Below, one piece after another: positions 1 through 10,616 of a DNA stretch of 64,000 nt. The notes under the pieces are model-generated. The model did not search any database. It was not told the DNA's origin and worked only from the letters and a program-made list of their open reading frames with translations. Location: contig JAJEKV010000041.1 in the NCBI GenBank assembly GCA_021234155.1, forward strand, positions 10,811,018-10,875,017. The letters are read 5' to 3'. This stretch comes from Isoetes taiwanensis. Lineage: Eukaryota; Streptophyta; Lycopodiopsida; Isoetales; Isoetaceae. The position numbers and the translations under genes are program-made. How positions within the stretch are numbered: position 1 is the first letter of the stretch; each line of letters starts with the position of its first letter.

Positions 1-112
1 GTGCTTGATCCATATTCTCCGCTGTGCCTGTGTCAATGCAAGAAAAACATGTTTAAACTAAACCAGAAACATCCAAATTATGCTGAAGGAGGCAACAGAA
101 GCCGGCGCTTAC

Positions 113-334
113 CTGTGCTGCTTCGATAGAGCTGATCAAGAATACCAAGAGTGTCGCTGAGAGACAATGAACTCCGAATTTAAAGAACGAATGGAATGAT
201 GGGTCTGGCACTGCCTGAGCAAACCAGATATCCAAAAAGCTTCGCTTTAATGACCAATTTCTTCCACTGCAGCCGGAGCAGAGTCGGTCCGAGCAATTTA
301 GGGGCGAATCGATTGAAGAATTAGGAAGGGTTTA
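113..334 (-). other. possible exon with splice donor, gene running off the left edge
   Basis: On the minus strand a reading frame is open from a stop at 332-334 down to a near-perfect plant splice donor (CAG|GTAAG, exon end at 113). The frame contains a hydrophobic stretch (about 14 residues, CLSATLLVFLIS) that could be a membrane segment. There is no in-frame ATG, so it may be an internal exon or untranslated leader. I do not recognise the product. The rest of the gene would lie left of the window. Confidence 0.2.
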
Positions 335-640
335 AGGATTGAAGCTGGAAATTCGGCGAAGGTGGACTAGTTTGGGGACGGTATCCGTTACCCTAGGGCA
401 CGATAGCTGGCAACCGTGAGGGCGTAAGGGGCCTCGGGTATGGCGAAAACGGTGTAATCGTGAGGCCTTCATTGATGCACCGGCCCCCGCTCGCGGGAGA
501 CTGGCAGACGTACGTAGTGTTAAGTGCCATGTCAGTTGGCACACTCGGCATCATAGCGGGTTCGTAGGGCTGGCGACGGCAGGCTCCGATTATACGCAAA
601 TGAGGCTATCGAATTAACGACGGGGGAGCCTAGACCCCTT
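335..640. other. no gene seen
   Basis: GC-richer than its surroundings. Short ORFs on both strands are not family-like. It sits just beyond the 3' break of the pogo-like transposase and may be flanking DNA or unrecognisable transposon tail. Confidence 0.3.
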
Positions 641-1648
641 CTACTCAGGATGCCATAACTTCTCAATGTTATCTTGCCTCATCCGAGTACCCTTGAATAT
701 ATACAAATTAGGTATCTTAAACCCTTCAGCATTTACACATACCAGAATGGTCACCCACTCCCTATTGTTCATGACCACCTCATTGACCCTATGCTCCCCT
801 TTCCTCCCTATGATCTTCATGCCCTTCACCTTACCAGCTTAGATGCCAGTCTCATCAGCATTCCAGATCCTAGAGGCCGGGAAGTTGAACTCGTCATAGA
901 TTTGTCTCAGACCAGCATAGAAGTTATCCAGATTCTCTTGTGTCATTGCACGCGCCCGAGCGATATCCAAGGGGGATTCACTTGTGTATAAGGGGGTTAT
1001 GCCATCTGCGTGCATGGGATGGCAAAAAACCCCCTGTATACGGATCTTTAAAAGCAAATTTTGACCCCTTTCGAATAAAAATTACCTACCAGAAAAAGGA
1101 CCCCCTGTCGACCGTATATGTACGAAAATGGGTCCAAAAAACCCCCTTCCCGTGCATGCAGATGGGTTATACGCCCAAAACTGTGGACCCCCCTTGGCGA
1201 TATCTAGTATCTCTGCACTTCTTAGTGTAACCTCTGGATGCCTTTGTTTGAACAGCTTCCACCATTTACTCCCAGGAACCCCGCGAAATTCTAAGTTGCC
1301 CCCCTCCATAGCCATCTGTGCTGCCCTTTCCTTGACAGCTGAGAGTGTAACCCCCATTCCCTGCTCGGCCCTGGAGAGTGCCCAGTTGACTAACTCTTCC
1401 TCTTGTAGAGTCGTTAGGATTTGTGGATTACCAGTCTGTTTGTGAGTTATACGGCCATACAGCCAGTCCCTTATTGTTGATTCCGGGATTCCAGACCTTC
1501 TAGATGCCTCTCTAACAGATATACCATACTCACTTACCTCATCCAAGATGTCTGCCATTTGATCTTCAGTCCATTGCCCTCGTTTGCTTGGCCTCCTTGG
1601 CATTGTGGGAGATGCAGCACTGATTTGTGGTGTCCGACACTTCCTCAT
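641..1648 (-). pseudogene. pogo/Tigger-like (Tc1/mariner superfamily) transposase, decayed
   Basis: Read on the minus strand, the N-terminal part (1082-1648) has a psq/CENP-B-type helix-turn-helix (WTEDQMADILDEV, then SVREASRRSGIPESTIRDWL). A Tc5-type second helix-turn-helix follows (LQEEELVNWALSRAEQGMG to SKWWKLFKQRHPEV). After an interruption the frame resumes with RARAMTQENLDNFY, leading to the first catalytic Asp motif of a DDE_1 endonuclease (WNADETG, near 839-870). The part at 641-829 reads like the strand after it (GRKGEHRVNEVV, NLYIFKGTRMRQ). The second and third catalytic acids are not recovered, so the gene is 3'-truncated. Lesions are a nested MITE at 968-1196, a stop right after DETGI and further frame changes. 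The frame is open upstream to about 1750, so the true start is uncertain. Such enzymes cut and paste their own element; this copy cannot be active. Confidence 0.75.
968..1196. mobile_element. 229-bp non-autonomous TIR element (hAT-like MITE) nested in the pogo gene
   Basis: The coding frame LDIA...RARAMTQ is interrupted here. The octamer GCGATATC is present on both sides (960-967 and 1197-1204), as expected of an 8-bp target duplication. The ends are inverted: left CAAGGGGGATTCAC, right (reversed) CAAGGGGGGTCCAC. Similarity continues inward for about 50 bp, through a shared CCATCTGC(G/A)TGCA(T/C)GGGA block. It has no coding capacity. An 8-bp duplication and CA(A)GGGG ends suit the hAT superfamily; the assignment is inference, the nested insertion is directly visible. 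Confidence 0.8.
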
Positions 1649-1769
1649 TGGAGCATCAACTCTTTTCCTTGATGTAGGTACTCTGTTACTGGCTTCACCA
1701 TCGTCTCCTCTCCGACCTCTTGTGGCTCCTCAAGCCTGATATCGATAAGCTTGAAATTTAGAAGTTGAA

Positions 1770-2440
1770 GTTGGCTTTTATTCTGTTAGGAGCCATAGCG
1801 GGAGCTTGGTATTCAAATTGGACTTCGGTAATCGAGTGCTCTGGAATGGGCGCGAATTCAAGCAAGGGGCATTGAATTCTAATTTCAAATCGATATGATC
1901 AGGACTCTTAACACAGCCACGAGTGGGCAGCACTATTCCACAATTGTAGACAACAATTACACGACACCGGGAAGCAGGGTTTCACACTTAGCGGAGCTCT
2001 ATTGCACGTCGATGGTCAACAGCTGCACGACAACTGGCAACTGGGCTAACGCATCGCGTAGTTTTGTCGCGGTTCCCGGTACCAGTTGCACGACACCGGG
2101 ACGCATAACGTCCAGGCCATAACGGCCTCAGGACGTGCAATATAACGTCCACGGGCTACACACGTGGTGAAGACGAAAGTCCAACCCACGGTCGAAGGGC
2201 CACTCGGCATGCCACATGGCGATGTCGCGTCGAGACGAGGGGGGATGGCACGTGCTCCGAGGGACAGTCGCGATAGGAGGCAACCATACCCTAAAGCAAG
2301 CAAATAATTTTTTTTAGAATCCAAATTTCGGTTGGCAATATTACTTGCCGCCATGCCAAACTATAATTATAATGCTATGATGTAAACGATGAATTTCTTG
2401 CTATCTAACATATATATGTTCTTATATTTGTCGCGCGTAT
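1770..2440. other. unassigned region with ACGTCC/GGACGT inverted repeats
   Basis: No convincing gene. Three copies of a CACGACA(C/A)CGG-like motif occur between 1960 and 2100. At 2108-2136 an imperfect hairpin pairs ACGTCC with GGACGT and AGGCC with GGCCT, and a further ACGTCC lies at 2145-2150. The string CGGCCTCAGGACGT (2124-2136 region) resembles CGGTCTCAGGACGT near the start of the 3' LTR at 63.3 kb, so this may be a decayed LTR piece. Confidence 0.3.
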
Positions 2441-2448
2441 TCAACTGT

Positions 2449-3012
2449 CCATTCGAGATCTTACGGTTCACGTGGCTTTGGGACGTATTCTACAACTCAG
2501 ATGGCTTGGAAGTTTCTATATAGATTCTATATAGACGATCCTATGGTCCAGTTTGATTTGATCCTGATCGTCGGTCCGAGATCTTACGGCTCAAGTGGCT
2601 TTGGAACATACCTAATGGCCCAGATGTCTTGGGAGTTTCTATATAGATTTTATGTGGACGACCTGACGGTCCATGTTAATCTAATCTTGATCGTTGATCC
2701 GAGATTGTACGGCTCACGTTGCTTGGGGACATATCCTACGGCCCAGATGGCTTTGGGGATTATATGTAATCGATCCTATGATCCAGATGGTTCTTGATCC
2801 TGATCGTCGATCCGAGATCCTATGGCTCACGTTGCTTGGGGACATATCCTACGGTGCATATGGCTTTGGGAATTATATGTAATAGACCCGACGGTCTAGA
2901 TTGTTCTTGATCTTGATTGTTGATCCAAGATCCTAGGGCTCATGTTGCTTTAAATTTTTGCCACTTGGGGGCGATCTCGACCCTTAATTGGGTCCAAGAT
3001 CCTACGGCTCAC
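2449..3012. repeat. tandem array of about 113-123 bp units
   Basis: A diverged unit carrying GAGATC(T/C)TACGGCTCA, then GCTTTGGGACATATCCTACGG, then GATCCTGATCGTCGATCC recurs. Unit starts are near 2455, 2578, 2701, 2814, 2927 and a truncated one at 2996, spaced 123, 123, 113, 113 and 69 bp. The two longer units keep an extra ATATAGATT segment the later ones lack, so the array grew in at least two steps. ORFs across it are by-products of the repeat. Confidence 0.85.
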
Positions 3013-3059
3013 GTTGAATGCTCGGCCCATTAGGAGAGGCTTTTAAAAGTTTTATGTTG

Positions 3060-3126
3060 TTTAGGGGATTTAAACCTTGATCATTGCCCCCTCAGCCCCC
3101 CATTCTAACCATTAGACCAAGCATGA
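3060..3126 (-). mobile_element. tRNA-derived SINE head (or tRNA pseudogene)
   Basis: On the minus strand an A-box-like TGGTCTAATGGTTAGA is followed 43 nt later by a B-box-like GGTTTAAATCC. That matches the spacing of internal RNA polymerase III promoter boxes in tRNAs and tRNA-derived SINEs. No clean cloverleaf with a CCA-adjacent acceptor stem was found, so a functional tRNA is unlikely. The body would extend toward lower coordinates; its 3' end was not resolved. Confidence 0.45.
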
Positions 3127-3169
3127 ATTCATTGAAATCGTTAATGTTTTAAATATACTTAAGGGTAAT

Positions 3170-3720
3170 AATTTAATTAGGATAAAATAGAATATAATGT
3201 TCTAGAAAGTTCTATAGAATGTTCTTGTAGATAGTTCTAGAATGCTCTAAAAAATTTTAGAGTATTTTAAAAAGTTCAAAAAAGCTTTAGAATATAAGAG
3301 AATCTAGGGGGAATCTAAGGGAATTCTTCTGGAAAGTTCCAAAATGTTGTAGAAAGTTCTAGAATGAAAGGGAATCTAAGGGTATCTTTTCATAAAGTTT
3401 TAAATTGATCTAGTAAGTTCTAGAATATTCTAGAATATAAGGGAATCTATGGGAATATAAGGGAATCTAAGGAAATGCATTCAGAAAGTTCTAGGATGTT
3501 CTGAAAGTTTCAGATTTTTTCTGAAAGTCCTAGAATATTCTAGAAAGTTCTATAATGTAAAAGAATCTAGGAGAATCTAAGAAAATCTCATAAAATGTAA
3601 GGAAATCTAAGAAAATATTCATAAGTCTAAGGGAATCTCTTAAATCTTGGGGAATCTAAGGGAATCTTCATAAAATCTAATCTCATAAAATCTAAGGAAG
3701 GAAGTGAATCTACCGATATG
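3170..3720. repeat. low-complexity block of TTCTAGAA / AAGGGAATCTAAGGGAATCT repeats
   Basis: About 550 bp of degenerate short repeats. The first half is dominated by AAGTTCTAGAATGTTCTAGAA-like strings (many TTCTAGAA palindromes), the second half by AAGGGAATCT units. No coding potential. The TTCnnGAA pattern formally resembles heat-shock elements but the array looks like simple expansion. Confidence 0.7.
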
Positions 3721-3838
3721 AAATTGCACCGTAAAAACATGGTAAACTGGAATATGCACCGTAGGATGTGCTAAATTTCTTGTTTATATATATCATTCCT
3801 TACTTCTTTCTTTGATTTCTCCAATTTTTATTTCTCTA

Positions 3839-4105
3839 GGGCATGTCATTGAATACATTATTGCAAATGTAACTGGGCAGGACATTATAGCTGACAATGT
3901 AGAAGAACCAGACGACTAGTTGATATTTGATTTCCATTTTTATTATGTGTCAAAGTTTATGCAGTTATATTTTAAACGAGTTATATTGCCACCTTATGCA
4001 GCCAAAGCAGCTAAGCGTATAGAGTTTATTAAGTCACCAATTTTATTGCCAGCGAAAAGGAAAAAAAGATGTATTTATATAGATGATGAGGCAGATGAGG
4101 GGTAA
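3839..4105 (+). other. coding-like exon fragments of unknown gene
   Basis: After a pyrimidine-rich tract and AG (TTTCTCTAG, 3831-3839) a frame runs about 25 codons to an acidic end (NVEEPDD, stop at 3917-3919). It is followed by a 61-codon frame (3920-4105) rich in Lys/Arg (LLPAKRKKRC, a nuclear-localisation-like cluster) and ending in IDDEADEG. Codon use and charge pattern look like real protein, perhaps the C-terminal exon or exons of a gene or captured fragment, but I do not recognise a family. Confidence 0.25.
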
Positions 4106-4840
4106 TAGGGATTGCTGGTTATGAAGCATTTGCAAACACAGAGTCTCTCAATGCAAAAGATTGTGTTTATTAGAATTTGCACGAGATTAAGTGGTAGACA
4201 TATTAAATGAGCAGATTAAATTTGGTAATTTATGAAGAGTTAAACATAATATCTATTAGGAATTAGAACTCCTTGGTTTTTTGCAGTTGAGGCTTGACAT
4301 TTGTAGGTTTTATGAGATTTGATGTAAGGTTTTCCTCTGCTACATGAAGATAACCTTAGCTGAATATTATGTAAGGTTTTCCATTATGGATACCTAGATA
4401 ATTTTCTCTGCTACTTGCAATTTATGTAGTCTCAGATATGTTTTTCTTTGCTACTTACAATTTATGTTGTCTCAAACTTTCAAGTTAATTGATGGCATGT
4501 TTATGTTTGAAACGTGCCTACTTAAATCCTTCAAAGTTCTTATTAGAGCAGGTTGTGCATGCACTTATTGGCTTTTGGCTTTTATCATATGAAGTTTCAT
4601 CTTAACGGGCAAGAAAAAATGAATGATTTATGTGCCAATGGCTTTGAATGTCTCGGATTCCTTATTGTTTATGTTAAGTTGTTGGCACTTAATGATGTAT
4701 AAAAGGCAACCAAAAGAAATAAGGACAGGTAGTTCTTAAGACGCTGCAAGTCCAGAATGGAGCATGATGAAACCATGAATTCTTTGGATCTGTTAAATGT
4801 TGTATGCCCAGTTGGCAGGGGAACAACTATTGAGATCTGA
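4106..4840. other. AT-rich intergenic DNA
   Basis: No gene, LTR or repeat recognised. The expected 3' LTR of gypsy A is not present here, so that element appears truncated at about 4840. Confidence 0.4.
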
Positions 4841-5189
4841 TTGTAATACCCACCTAGCGTCTTCCACTAGTAAGTGCGTCCATTCCACTAGGTATTAGAG
4901 AAATTGGGATCTTCTTGTCTTCTTATAGGGTCGTTCTCAAGAAGAACCTCCGGGACAATCTCAAGTTGATCGTCTCTCATTTCCAGTGAACTCGGTCTTT
5001 AGCCAAACATTGTCCCCTACTTGGAACTCTCTTATTGTTCTGTGCTTGTCCGTTATGCTCTTCTGCCAGCTTCTTGTTGCTAGAAGATATCCTCTTACTT
5101 CCTCGACCATTTGTTGCATATCGACTAGCATCTGCTGGGATACTTCTACCTTGGACAAGGGGTTGTCCCAAGTGTCTGGATTCAAGCAT
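4840..5189 (-). pseudogene. gypsy A integrase C-terminus and chromodomain remnant
   Basis: Minus-strand residues PLSKVEVSQQMLVDMQQM and REFQVGDNVWLKT match the same region of element B (61784-62452) nearly word for word. After VWLKT the frame breaks, about 90 codons present in B are missing, and the reading resumes at about 4930 with KTRRSQFL..YLVEW..LVEDARWVL, the aromatic-cage part of a chromodomain. Sequence similarity then stops at about 4840. The chromodomain in this family directs integration toward modified chromatin; this copy is dead. Confidence 0.75.
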
Positions 5190-5197
5190 TGGTAGCC

Positions 5198-5905
5198 TTA
5201 ATTGATCATAAATGGCGACATTTGAGATGACTCTTGATTGGTGTTGTTACATGCAAATTCCACCAAGTGGATGAAGTCGTCCCACTTCAATTGCTTGTTC
5301 CAGACATAGTTTCTCAACATGTCTTCAAGTATCTGATTTGTACGCTCCATCTGCCCATCTGTCTGAGGATGATATGTCGTACTCATCGATAGCTTCGTCT
5401 GAATGGTGCTAAAAAGATCTTGCCAAAATGCGCTCATGAACTTCGAATCTCTATCAGAGATTATCTCTCTCGGCATTCCATGGAGTTTGAAGATCTCCTT
5501 TGTGAATAACACGGCAGTATCTAATGCCATGTCGGTGGTCCTGCATGACACAAAATGTGCCATCTTCGACAACTTATCGACCATGACCATTAAGACATCC
5601 TTGCCGCTTATGGTTCTGGGGAGCCCTATTATGAAGTCTATGCTAATTACCTCCCATTTGGCATTTGGCATTGGCAATGGCTCTAGCTCTCCTGGAATCC
5701 GAAGCTGTTCTGCCTTTGTCTGCTGACATAGCTGACACCCCCGAATGTACCTGCTATCTGCTTCTTCATGCCAGACCAATAATAACTACTTCTTATTTTG
5801 AAGAAGGTTTTCATGAAACTGCTTGGTCGGCTTTTGGGCTATTGTGTGTGTCATGGAGTATCAACTTCCTCATCCCAGATGACTCTGGTATGCACAATTT
5901 ATTTT
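5198..5905 (-). pseudogene. gypsy A integrase (zinc-binding and DDE core)
   Basis: The frame at 5198-5779 contains the zinc-binding end (GCQLCQQTKAEQ, the CxxC half of the HHCC finger). It is followed by the catalytic core with Asp in ISIDFIIGLP, Asp in IISDRDSKFMSAFW and Glu in TDGQMERTNQ, giving the full D-D-E set. Upstream (5780-5905) another frame gives NKLCIPESSGMRKLIL, the linker before the finger, so a frameshift separates them. The linker is cut off by the TIR element at about 5907; its other half is at 10617 onward. The core is among the better preserved parts of the element. Confidence 0.85.
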
Positions 5906-5919
5906 ACACTAGAGAATGA

Positions 5920-6260
5920 CGACTAAACGTCAGGAAAATCGACAAAGAGTCCAAAAGAATTTGTCAAATATATATTTGACGATTACAGTGACTGTTGATG
6001 TGACTAACAAAATGACGTTTAGCTCTGACGAAAAATCTGACTAATAAGCTGACTAATAAGCATCTGACGAATTTCATGGCGTCCAAACTGACGTGTATCT
6101 AGTTGTCTAATAATGTGACTAACAAAGCAACGAGTAGTCTGACGATTTGACGATTTTGCTGACTAATTGTCTGACCAAAATGTCTGACTATTTATCTGAC
6201 GTATAAGTTGATGATTAGCCTCACTAATTTTTCGACTGTTATCCTGACTAGCATTTTATA
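5920..6260. repeat. left subterminal TGACTA/TGACG motif cluster
   Basis: About seven (C/G)TGACTA motifs plus several TGACG motifs occur here, essentially all in plus orientation. In CACTA elements such subterminal repeats bind the transposase; that role here is inference. Confidence 0.65.
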
Positions 6261-9110
6261 TTTGTCAGAAGAACCATCATGCATAATATCTATTGTAGTT
6301 GTTGCTATTCCATGGTTCCTTCCATAATCTAATAATATAAATGACATATTAAGCATCTAGACTTTCTCATTTATCTAATAGCATCTCTATATATTGATCC
6401 CAAATGTTTTATAATTTGAGGAGGCCCTGTTTCTCCAACTCCATTGCAAGGGGAAAATAAGGGTTGGTAGTAATTTTTATATTTGTTTAGGTGTTGTTTA
6501 CTAAAATTTGTTTCTCCTTTCACATAACTTCAAACTTGAAAGCAATCAAGAATATATATCATACCAGCATAAGGGAATACATATGCATCAAATCAGATGT
6601 AAATTATGATACATATGATAGAACATAACAAATGAAATATGATCTCTATTCATTTGTCATGAATATTTGCATCCAAAAAATCACGTTGAATCTATTTATC
6701 ATCATCTAGATTCTATTTGTAGAAGCAATCCTCGCCTCATATTTGGCATTTAAAGCTTAACGTCTTCCTCCTCTTCAATATAATGTTCGAGTGTTAACAT
6801 GGTTTTTTATGCATTAATTTGTTTGATCAAAGACTTCAAATTATGCTTCTTGGTATTTAGTATTGGTTAAAATAATTTCTTTGATGTGGCAAGTATGTTA
6901 ACCTTATTTGGCCTGTACATTACACGTGCTGACAAGATTAAGCAATAGGTAGGCCTAAGGAGTGTTTGGATTAGTGATACTTTCTATGCACAATTAAGTG
7001 TAAATAAAGGACTTGCAAGTGTTATGATAGCTTTAATTTAATGGACCCATTTGGATTCTGCCCTTTTTCGGCTTTTTTCTAGTGATCCTGTAGGTGGAAG
7101 ATTCTCTAAAGCGCAAAATGTGCATAGTTTTGTTTATATTGGATAATGGCTAAATTATGCACGATAGTCATGAATTCTAGATATGAGCCAATGGTAGGAT
7201 TTAAATTGAAACGGACAATGTATCCACGATTCAAATGGTGACAATTGGCATCCCACTTTCACATATCTTATCCAAGTGTTTGTAAGACCTAAATGATCGT
7301 GACTCTTCTGGAAACACTGGTGCCAGAACTCTACTTTGCATCTACGACTATGAAGATGGACGATTTTTGTCTTGGCGCCGGAAGTTTATTTTGCATCTAC
7401 TGTTATGAAGATTGACGATTTTGCTTGCTGGCAACAACCAAAGCATCTTTACTGTTTTTTGCATATCAGGAATTTGCGATTGCGATATTTTTTACATCCA
7501 AAAATATGATAAAGTAAAATACATTTGATATTTCTTTTTGTAATGCATTTGTGTTGCACTCAAAAGCATGAACCTCAATATAACACCTAAACAAGCAAAT
7601 GATTCCTTGATTGAATTCTTCTCCTTTTCAAGAATTTATACTGTAGTGTGTGTAGTGCGGTTACTCCAATGCAGACAAAGCTTAGAACTAGCAATGATTT
7701 TAAAACCAACAATGAGCTCACGAAACTCCTTTTCTCTAACAACCTAACATGTATTATAGCATGCAAGCAGGTGTTCCTACACAGTGGGACTTCTTGCAAA
7801 CTTGTAGCTCTGCTCCTAACTGCCTCTGGAAAAAGACAACCTGCAAAACACACACCATATTAGACTAGAAAACAACTTTCTGCTCAAATGTTGCATAAAG
7901 TGCAACAATTTATAATCTTGAAAATATGCTAGGTTTGGAACTAGGATCCCAAATCAGTGCATATTTGGCAAAAATTCAATTATACTATGTGATTGCTAAG
8001 TGTGTGTGTGTGTGCTTGCATTCATGGTCTGGTTGGATGGTAACGGGTCTATTAAGCGGGATGCTTGATGTCTTTACCTTGTAGATGAACGGGGTGTTGG
8101 TAAGTTGGGTGTGTGAAGAATGAAAATTGAAGGGCTCGTGTCAAAATAACCAACTTTTTGTAGGAACAAATTAAACTAAAAAAAAGGACCAACAAAAAAA
8201 TAATAAAACAAAATTGCAAACAGAAGCTAAAGGGACGAAACAAGCATTTTAGGGGTAGTGGGGAGATGAAGCAGTGACAGCTTAAGTAGAAAAGATGCTC
8301 GGATTTGACAGAATATGGTTTCTTACATCTGAATCATTTGTAAAAGCTTATCCTTATGGTGGTTAGGGCATGCAGCCAGAAATGAAATCTAGAAATTCGA
8401 TGCACACCATATTGTCGCGCTTTGCAAATCTGACAGGGACAGGCTTAATCGGGGCATTAGCTATAGTTCTTGGTTGCTGGATCTATTGGGGTCGAGTTTT
8501 CTTGGATCGAAACTAGAACCGGGTTTTGCTAAGCCTTGTTTTCCCTTATGTGGTTCTAATGATAGGATTGAGAAAAAAATCGGTGGCTGCTAAGGGATCA
8601 AGGCTGACCAGGTTCTCTATATTTCTTTGTCTTTCCATATTCTGTTATAGAGGTATTCAAGATAGAATAGATTTCCACAGAATAGATCTCGTTAAATATA
8701 ATACAACTTTGTTTCAAAGAGATAAGATACGTTTAAGGCTTATAATGCCATGATCATCAGTGGAACTAAATTCTGAAAATTATTTCTGATTCTTATTCTC
8801 ATGTATCACGTTGCTTCAAATAGAACTTAGCCTGATTGAGCTTGGATTTAGTATCTAACAATGGCAGGGCAGTTCTAGGACTTCCAACAAGGGGCATACT
8901 AGATCAAAGTTATTAGAACTACTTTGGAAAGCTGAACATGGCAGTGCGCAGTCTACAAAGATCTAAATTCCTATAGAACTCTGTAGACTGCATAACATGT
9001 GTAGGAATTTGCTGTTGGAAGGTATGATATATTCATTTGCATCTCTTTTCAAATTCATAGTGCTACTGCAACTGCTTTAGATTCATCTATGTGTTATCTA
9101 TATTACCATA
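6261..9110. other. interior of the 4.7-kb transposon, no recognised gene
   Basis: AT-rich with many stops on both strands. A (TG)7 microsatellite lies at 8001-8014. Around 8430-8510 a short frame (GLIGALAIVLGCWIYW) would encode a membrane-like helix, but no gene context supports it. Confidence 0.4.
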
Positions 9111-9295
9111 GTTCAAGAACGCTATAAGGATCCTTTTAATTTCCTTTATGACTAGAAAATAGATATTCCTTTGTGCAACTGGACTGGAGTAACTTGTGGC
9201 GGCCATCAGAATGGGAGCTAGATCTTGGCGACATGTCGTTTGTAGTCCCATCCCTTCAAGGCTTTCTGAATGACGCCATCTCAGGTACCTTAATC
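9111..9295 (+). pseudogene. captured N-terminal fragment of an LRR receptor-like kinase
   Basis: The plus strand reads KDPFNFLYD, a stop, then IPLCNWTGVTCGGHQNG. This is the typical plant LRRNT_2 cap with its CNWTGVTC motif. After a stop and frame change comes LDLGDMSFVVPSLQGFLNDA and ISG, matching the start of the first leucine-rich repeat (LDL..N...G.IP.SL...ISG). The fragment ends at a possible splice donor (GGTACC). It lies inside the 4.7-kb TIR element with no kinase domain nearby, so it looks like a host-gene piece captured by the transposon. It is broken by at least one stop and one frameshift. Confidence 0.55.
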
Positions 9296-10269
9296 TGTCC
9301 TTGATCCTCAGTGTTTATTTCTTTAGTGTCTTATGGCTTCTGAAAAACACATTTTAGAGCTTCTATGGATATGCCTTATAATTTTCTATGGCTAACCTAG
9401 TCTATGTATCAGCAAGTGCGGGATGCTGAGGAAGCATGGCCTGCAAATGCATGCTATTATAAAGGGGCTATGCTACAAATACAAATCTGGGGAAAGTTGA
9501 ATATTGCTACATTTATTTTGGATCTGTTACTTCATAAGAGATGCTGCAAGTGCTGCTCTATACAACATGAACAAACAGGACCTGAAGACATGCTTCCAAA
9601 CTGTGTTTCACCACAAACTCAATCCAACAAGGAGGAACTTCAAACATTTCAAAATGCATCAAAAATAGGTAGTTTGATTTAAAGAACAATGCAACATAAA
9701 AGGTTTGTTGGTTTTGAATGGACTGCTGATGTACAAGCTTTTATACGAAACTTCGACTTTGTATACTGCTGCAACTAGTTGGCCCATTTTACTTAAATAT
9801 TGCCATATTGGATTTCCCTACTAGATTTCTGCATCTTTTCACAGTATTTAAACATTTTATTTATGGCTGAATGTTATGGAAAGATAGCTGCTTCTTAGCT
9901 TTGGTAGTCTTATATTTATTTCTGCAGACTTTAGTGTTTGGAATTTAAAGAGCTTGGATGTTATACCTCTTGAATGATAATCCATTACATAATTTTCAAT
10001 GTTTATCAATATAATGGTATCATTTGCACTTTTGCTACGATTTTTTTTTGTTATTATGATTATAAATGCAGATCTACAAGCGAATTATCTTTTTATGCTA
10101 GAATCTTATGCAGTTAAGATCCTACAATCAATTTTGTTGTTTAATTTGCACTCCGTATTAAAGTATAGAGTCTTATTACAAGCTGGAATATCAGGGTTCA
10201 AACCCATGTTTGGTATATAAACATTTGGTATATAAACATCGCAATACTTCATAGACCAGTAAATATGAT

Positions 10270-10590
10270 GACCAATATTCTAACTATTGCATTGACTAAA
10301 AAATTGCCCAATTATCTGACTAATAAGATTTCGATCTAGCTGACTAAAAAGTTGACTATCTGACTAACTAATAAGCTGACTAAGCTTCTTACTATTTGTT
10401 TGACTATTTATTTGACTAACAAACTGACTAATCTTCTTTGACTAAAAAACTGACTAAGCTTCTGACTAATTGTTTGACTATTCCTCTGACTATGTCTGAC
10501 TATTATTCTGACGTTAAATCGTCAGAACATTCATCAGGAATAAGGGCCTGGGCAGTTGTCTATTTTATAAAGGCTCTCTGACGATTATTC
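10270..10590. repeat. right subterminal TGACTA motif cluster
   Basis: About fifteen (C/T)TGACTA motifs spaced roughly 10-30 bp, again in plus orientation, followed by TGACG and TCGTCAG near the terminal inverted repeat. Same direction as the left cluster rather than inverted. Confidence 0.7.
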
Positions 10591-10616
10591 TGCCGTTTAG
10601 CCATCATTCTCTTGTA

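Larger units (their letters stand above)
5907..10614. mobile_element. 4.7-kb TIR DNA transposon (CACTA-like) inserted in gypsy A
   Basis: The ends form an inverted repeat: left from 5911 AGAGAATGACGACTAAACG, right (reversed, from about 10611) AGAGAATGATGGCTAAACG, 26 of 31 positions matching. On the left the repeat is preceded by CACT (5907-5910), giving CACTAGAG, reminiscent of CACTA elements. Both ends carry dense TGACTA/TGACG subterminal motifs (5920-6260 and 10270-10590). Gypsy protein continuity (GNLLYHN on the right, NKLCIPESSG on the left) confirms an insertion between RNase H and integrase. No transposase was recognised inside. The exact ends and target duplication could not be fixed because the two outermost ends differ. 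Confidence 0.7.

Noticed and set aside
1-640. Ribosomal RNA fragment (GC-rich, ORF-poor)
   Set aside because: No conserved rRNA blocks were recognised.
3060-3126. Functional tRNA gene
   Set aside because: Only the A and B boxes are recognisable; acceptor and anticodon stems do not pair well.
4106-4840. 3' LTR of gypsy A
   Set aside because: None of the LTR landmarks (TGTGAC start, TATTGGGAAGGGGG, GACGTCACA end) occurs here; the element is truncated.
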